Part shown: one piece after another, positions 13,159-14,930 of the stretch
Layout of the letters: each line of letters starts with the position of its first letter
How positions within the stretch are numbered: the first letter of the stretch is position 1
Origin: JAJZCD01 sp964570005
Lineage (GTDB): Bacteria; Patescibacteriota; Saccharimonadia; Saccharimonadales; UBA4665
DNA length: 14,930 nt
Reading direction: 5' to 3'
Assembly: GCA_964570005.1 (NCBI GenBank)
Contig: CAZMWE010000024.1
Location: forward strand, 1 to 14,930
Notes under the pieces: model-generated
The model's input: the letters and a program-made list of their open reading frames with translations, nothing else
The model's database searches: none
What the model was told of the DNA's origin: nothing
Program-made: the position numbers and the translations under genes

Positions 13159-13521
13159 ATGATGCAAGACTTTACCCCAGTAGATAGCGTACCGGAACTT
13201 AAAATCGAAGACCGAGTGCCCGGCACTGGTGCAGCTGTGGAGCCGGGTGACACGGTGACGTGTCATTACACCGGCGCTATCGTCAAAACTGGCCATGTAT
13301 TTCAAACGTCGCATGATTTCGGCAAACCCATTAGCTTTCCGTTAGACGGCGTGATCGCCGGCTGGACCGAAGGCGTGCCGGGCATGAAAGTCGGTGGTAC
13401 CCGCCGCTTGCTTATTCCTGCCGCTAAAGCCTACGGCAGCAATCCGTCGCACGGTTCCGGCATCCCGACCGACGCCGACCTGGTCTTTGACATCGAACTT
13501 GTCTCCATCGCAGGCAAATAG
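13159..13521 (+). CDS. Soluble FKBP-type peptidyl-prolyl isomerase
   Basis: A 120-aa single-domain FKBP without signal or membrane segment, so cytoplasmic. VTCHYTGAIVKTGHVFQTS, VIAGWTEGVPGMKVGGTRRL and AYGS with DADLVFDIEL cover the domain. Compared with FKBP12, the Tyr, Phe48, Val-Ile-Trp69 and Tyr92 pocket residues are present, but the pocket aspartate (FDSS in FKBP12) is glutamine, Gln49. The start is ATG 13159 or 13162; no good Shine-Dalgarno is seen, and translation may be coupled to the preceding FKBP stop 5 nt away. The two proteins differ enough to be an old pair rather than a recent duplication. It may work as a chaperone-type binder with altered catalysis. Confidence 0.9.
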   Translation: MMQDFTPVDSVPELKIEDRVPGTGAAVEPGDTVTCHYTGAIVKTGHVFQTSHDFGKPISFPLDGVIAGWTEGVPGMKVGGTRRLLIPAAKAYGSNPSHGSGIPTDADLVFDIELVSIAGK

Positions 13522-13563
13522 GTCAAAAGATAGAGAGCTACCCCTAGTATCTCCCTGCTTTGG

Positions 13564-13572
13564 TGGTAGAAT
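13564..13572 (+). promoter_or_regulatory. Extended -10 promoter of the second Nudix gene (leaderless)
   Basis: TGGTAGAAT, a TGn-extended -10 (TAGAAT), then CGGTTT and the ATG. The 6-nt spacing repeats the pheS and yajQ arrangement. Confidence 0.5.
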
Positions 13573-13578
13573 CGGTTT

Positions 13579-14112
13579 ATGGCCGCGCCAAAAAATCCCT
13601 GGAAAACACTTGATTCACGTATTGTTTACCAAAGCCCCTGGTTCAACTTGTATGAGGACAAAGTTGTTACCCCGAGTGGTGAACCCGGTATATATGCGTA
13701 TCCTAAAAGCCCACCTTTTGTACTCGTTATAGGGTACCAGGATGGACATTTTGTCATGATTCGCCAATACCGTTATCCGCTGCACCGGGTAATGACAGAA
13801 TTCCCAGGTGGCAAAATAGATGATGGTGAGACGGTACTGGACGCTGCAAAGCGAGAGTTTTAGGAAGAGACTGGGTTTACTGCCAAACGATGGCAAAAGC
13901 TCGGTATGTTATACGACCCAAACCATGCGACCGTTTTTCTTGCTGAAGAGCTGAGCAAGACATGTCATAACAAGATGGCAGAAGAGGGCATTTCTGCCGT
14001 TATTCGGGTAGACTGGGCTGACATTGACCGCATGATTGCGAACAATGAGTTCACCGATTCTAAGACCTTGGCATGCTTGCTACTATTTGCACGACGCCAG
14101 GCCGGAGAATAA
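13579..14112 (+). pseudogene. Nudix hydrolase (ADP-ribose pyrophosphatase-like) interrupted by an in-frame TAG
   Basis: A 177-codon reading frame resembling ADP-ribose/NDP-sugar pyrophosphatases of the Nudix family: SPWFNLYEDKVVTPSG start, HFVMIRQYRYPLHRVMTEFPGG, Nudix box, then DWADIDRMIANNEFTDSKTLA and LLLFARRQ. Codon 95 is TAG (13861-13863) and falls inside the box: GGKIDDGE..KREF-stop-EETGF, at the one position the family leaves free between REU and EE. Before and after the stop the frame is the same and the family match continues, so a point change to nonsense is likely. The stretch between LYDP and VFLAEE is about 4 residues shorter than typical, perhaps a second lesion. As written it makes a 94-aa fragment lacking two catalytic Glu. 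Readthrough or a sequencing error are alternatives. Confidence 0.75.
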
Positions 14113-14123
14113 CGTACCCAGTC

Positions 14124-14155
14124 TTTTAGTGTACTAAAAACCACTACATGTAGTG
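14124..14155. promoter_or_regulatory. Two adjacent palindromes upstream of the glutaredoxin promoter
   Basis: TTTTAGT-GT-ACTAAAA (14124-14139) is an inverted repeat with a 2-nt centre; CACTACATGTAGTG (14142-14155) is a perfect 14-bp palindrome. They sit between the broken Nudix gene and the -35 at 14159. Position suits activator or repressor dimers; the first could instead help end the Nudix transcript. Confidence 0.5.
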
Positions 14156-14158
14156 CGC

Positions 14159-14188
14159 TTGACGCTAGTGATTACGCTAGCGTATACT
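14159..14188 (+). promoter_or_regulatory. Sigma70-type promoter of the glutaredoxin gene with an operator-like spacer
   Basis: TTGACG (14159-14164) and TATACT (14183-14188) are separated by 18 bp. The spacer contains CTAGCG (14177-14182), an inverted match to CGCTAG (14163-14168), so an inverted repeat fills the region between the boxes. ACGCTAG also occurs twice as a direct repeat 12 bp apart. The leader is about 80 nt, ending with a GGGGAGGG ribosome site. Confidence 0.65.
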
Positions 14189-14276
14189 TTATTTACGACT
14201 TTGAGGCGACCAAACAAATACGCTTAAAAAGCCAACAAAAAGCAAACAAACCAACGTGAGGGGAGGGTTAGTTATT

Positions 14277-14525
14277 ATGGTCAAAAACATTACTATCTTT
14301 ACGACGACGACATGCGCGTATTGCCCGATGGTCAAGAAATATCTTGGCGCCAAGGGCCTTAAGTATGATGAAGTTAATCTGGATAAGAATCCTGAACGCC
14401 AGCAGGAAGCGTTGGCCATTTCCGGGGCGCTGACGGTGCCGGTTACGGTCGTTACCCGGGAAGATGACAGTAAAGAAGTGGTGGTTGGCTACAACCTCGC
14501 CAAGCTTGCGCCCGCGATTGCGTAA
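14277..14525 (+). CDS. NrdH/glutaredoxin-like redoxin
   Basis: An 82-aa thioredoxin-fold protein with the CxxC active site C13-A-Y-C16 followed by PMVKKYL and a cis-proline in TVPVT (Pro55), plus the VGYN glycine near the end. Length and the DEVNLDKNPE block fit NrdH-redoxin or small glutaredoxins, which pass electrons to ribonucleotide reductase or other disulfide targets. The adjacent thioredoxin reductase gene suggests TrxR reduces it, as for NrdH; no glutathione system is visible here. The ATG at 14277 is preferred over the in-frame GTG at 14256 because GGGGAGGG lies about 9 nt upstream. Its own promoter is at 14159-14188. Confidence 0.9.
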   Translation: MVKNITIFTTTTCAYCPMVKKYLGAKGLKYDEVNLDKNPERQQEALAISGALTVPVTVVTREDDSKEVVVGYNLAKLAPAIA

Positions 14526-14528
14526 AGC

Positions 14529-14537
14529 TGTTACAAT
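14529..14537 (+). promoter_or_regulatory. Extended -10 promoter upstream of trxB
   Basis: TGTTACAAT is a TGn-extended -10 starting 3 nt after the glutaredoxin stop. Transcription from it would begin near 14543, at the ATG of a 13-codon mini-ORF and before the hairpin at 14554-14578, giving trxB its own leader. Confidence 0.5.
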
Positions 14538-14542
14538 GAAAG

Positions 14543-14584
14543 ATGAGCGAAGGGGATGCTCCCGTACACGGAGCATTCTTTTAA
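14543..14584 (+). CDS. 13-aa leader mini-ORF before trxB
   Basis: An ATG lies 5 nt after the extended -10 and opens MSEGDAPVHGAFF, then TAA. The ORF runs across the whole hairpin and ends in its T-run, 18 nt before the trxB start. It has no ribosome site and would be translated only as a leaderless message. It could be chance, but placement resembles an attenuation leader. Confidence 0.3.
   Translation: MSEGDAPVHGAFF
14554..14582 (+). terminator. Terminator or attenuator hairpin between the glutaredoxin gene and trxB
   Basis: GGATGCTCC (14554-14562) pairs with GGAGCATTC (14570-14578, one G-U) over a 7-nt loop, followed by TTTT. It looks Rho-independent. It would end the glutaredoxin transcript, and, because a promoter lies just upstream, it could also act as an attenuator in the trxB leader. 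Confidence 0.6.
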
Positions 14585-14602
14585 ATCCTAAGGAGCGAAC
14601 AG

Positions 14603-14930
14603 ATGGCCGATACGACCGACACCCCTAAACATGACGTCATAATCATAGGCGCCGGGCCTGCAGCGCTCAGCGCGGCAATTTATACCACGCGCGAAGACAT
14701 TGACACACTGCTGTTCGAGCGGGGTGTGCCGGGTGGGCTAGCGGCGATTACCGATCAGGTGGATAATTATCCCGGATTTCCGGAGGGTATCGCCGGGCTG
14801 GAGTTGGCTGACAATCTGCAAAAACAGGCCGAGCGGTTCGGAGCGGTTATAGAATTTGGCGAAGTCACTAAAATTCACGATGAAGGCCACTGGAAGCGTC
14901 TGGAAACAACCAGCGGTGATTATCTGGCCC
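14603..14930 (+). CDS. trxB: Thioredoxin reductase, 3' end beyond the window
   Basis: The first 109 codons of an FAD- and NADPH-dependent thioredoxin reductase. The FAD-binding Rossmann motif is IIIGAGPAALSAAIYT (Gly16-x-Gly18-x-x-Ala21), and GGLAAITDQVDNYPGFPEGI is the family signature after the first domain, with the ELADNLQKQAERFGA helix next. The CxxC redox site would lie past the window edge. AAGGAG is 7 nt before the ATG. It supplies electrons to thioredoxin or to the NrdH-like redoxin encoded just upstream. Confidence 0.95.
   Translation, partial: MADTTDTPKHDVIIIGAGPAALSAAIYTTREDIDTLLFERGVPGGLAAITDQVDNYPGFPEGIAGLELADNLQKQAERFGAVIEFGEVTKIHDEGHWKRLETTSGDYLA

Noticed and set aside
13861..13863. 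Genome-wide TAG reassignment
   Set aside because: TAG is the natural end of the VOC, yajQ, BldC-like, first Nudix and soluble FKBP genes in this window.
1..14930. CRISPR array, tRNA genes, transposase or phage genes
   Set aside because: No regularly spaced repeats, no tRNA cloverleaf with a GGTTCGAATCC-type arm and no transposase, integrase or phage structural frame was seen on either strand.

Overview
The window is 14.9 kb of bacterial DNA from a gene-dense, roughly half-GC genome that uses the standard bacterial code. TAG, TAA and TGA all end intact genes, and no TGA is read through, which argues against the UGA-Gly code of Gracilibacteria and Absconditabacteria. The gene set (single-membrane style, short intergenic gaps, MGH1-like glycosidase, membrane FKBP, NrdH-like redoxin beside TrxR, many genes with no ribosome-binding site) fits Candidatus Saccharibacteria or a related Patescibacteria lineage. 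That placement is an inference from gene style, not a computed phylogeny.

Layout. 1-1.8 kb: the start of an unknown minus-strand gene, a terminator, a VOC/PhnB-like protein and an orphan 302-aa protein, all on minus. 1.9-5.7 kb: a ZIP metal transporter (+) converges with an RBBP9-like serine hydrolase (-), sharing TTAA as both stop codons. The hydrolase diverges from rmuC (+) across only 25 bp with overlapping -10 boxes, and rmuC converges on an MGH1/GH63-like glycosidase (-). 5.7-7.2 kb: yajQ (-), then a low-density island carrying a protein made of two fused BldC domains, with hairpins on both sides. 7.2-11.6 kb: the phenylalanyl-tRNA synthetase operon pheS - (DUF3850/ASCH-MazG fusion) - 31-aa micro-gene - pheT, each junction an ATGA stop/start overlap. 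11.6-12.05 kb: a gene-free stretch that folds into a large closed multi-helix RNA of about 338 nt with no family I recognise. 12.1-13.5 kb: Nudix hydrolase, membrane-anchored FKBP and soluble FKBP. 13.6-14.1 kb: a second Nudix gene broken by an amber codon inside the Nudix box. 14.1-14.9 kb: a redox module, NrdH-like glutaredoxin and thioredoxin reductase (runs off the end), with a palindrome-rich control region and a leader hairpin/mini-ORF.

Two signals run through the region. First, several genes have a -10 box 5-9 nt before the start codon and no Shine-Dalgarno, so their mRNAs are probably leaderless, while others have strong AGGAG sites. Second, nucleotide-cleaning enzymes recur (MazG fusion and two Nudix genes). 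The items most worth following up are the structured RNA at 11664-12001, the tandem BldC protein, and the MazG fusion plus micro-gene embedded between pheS and pheT.
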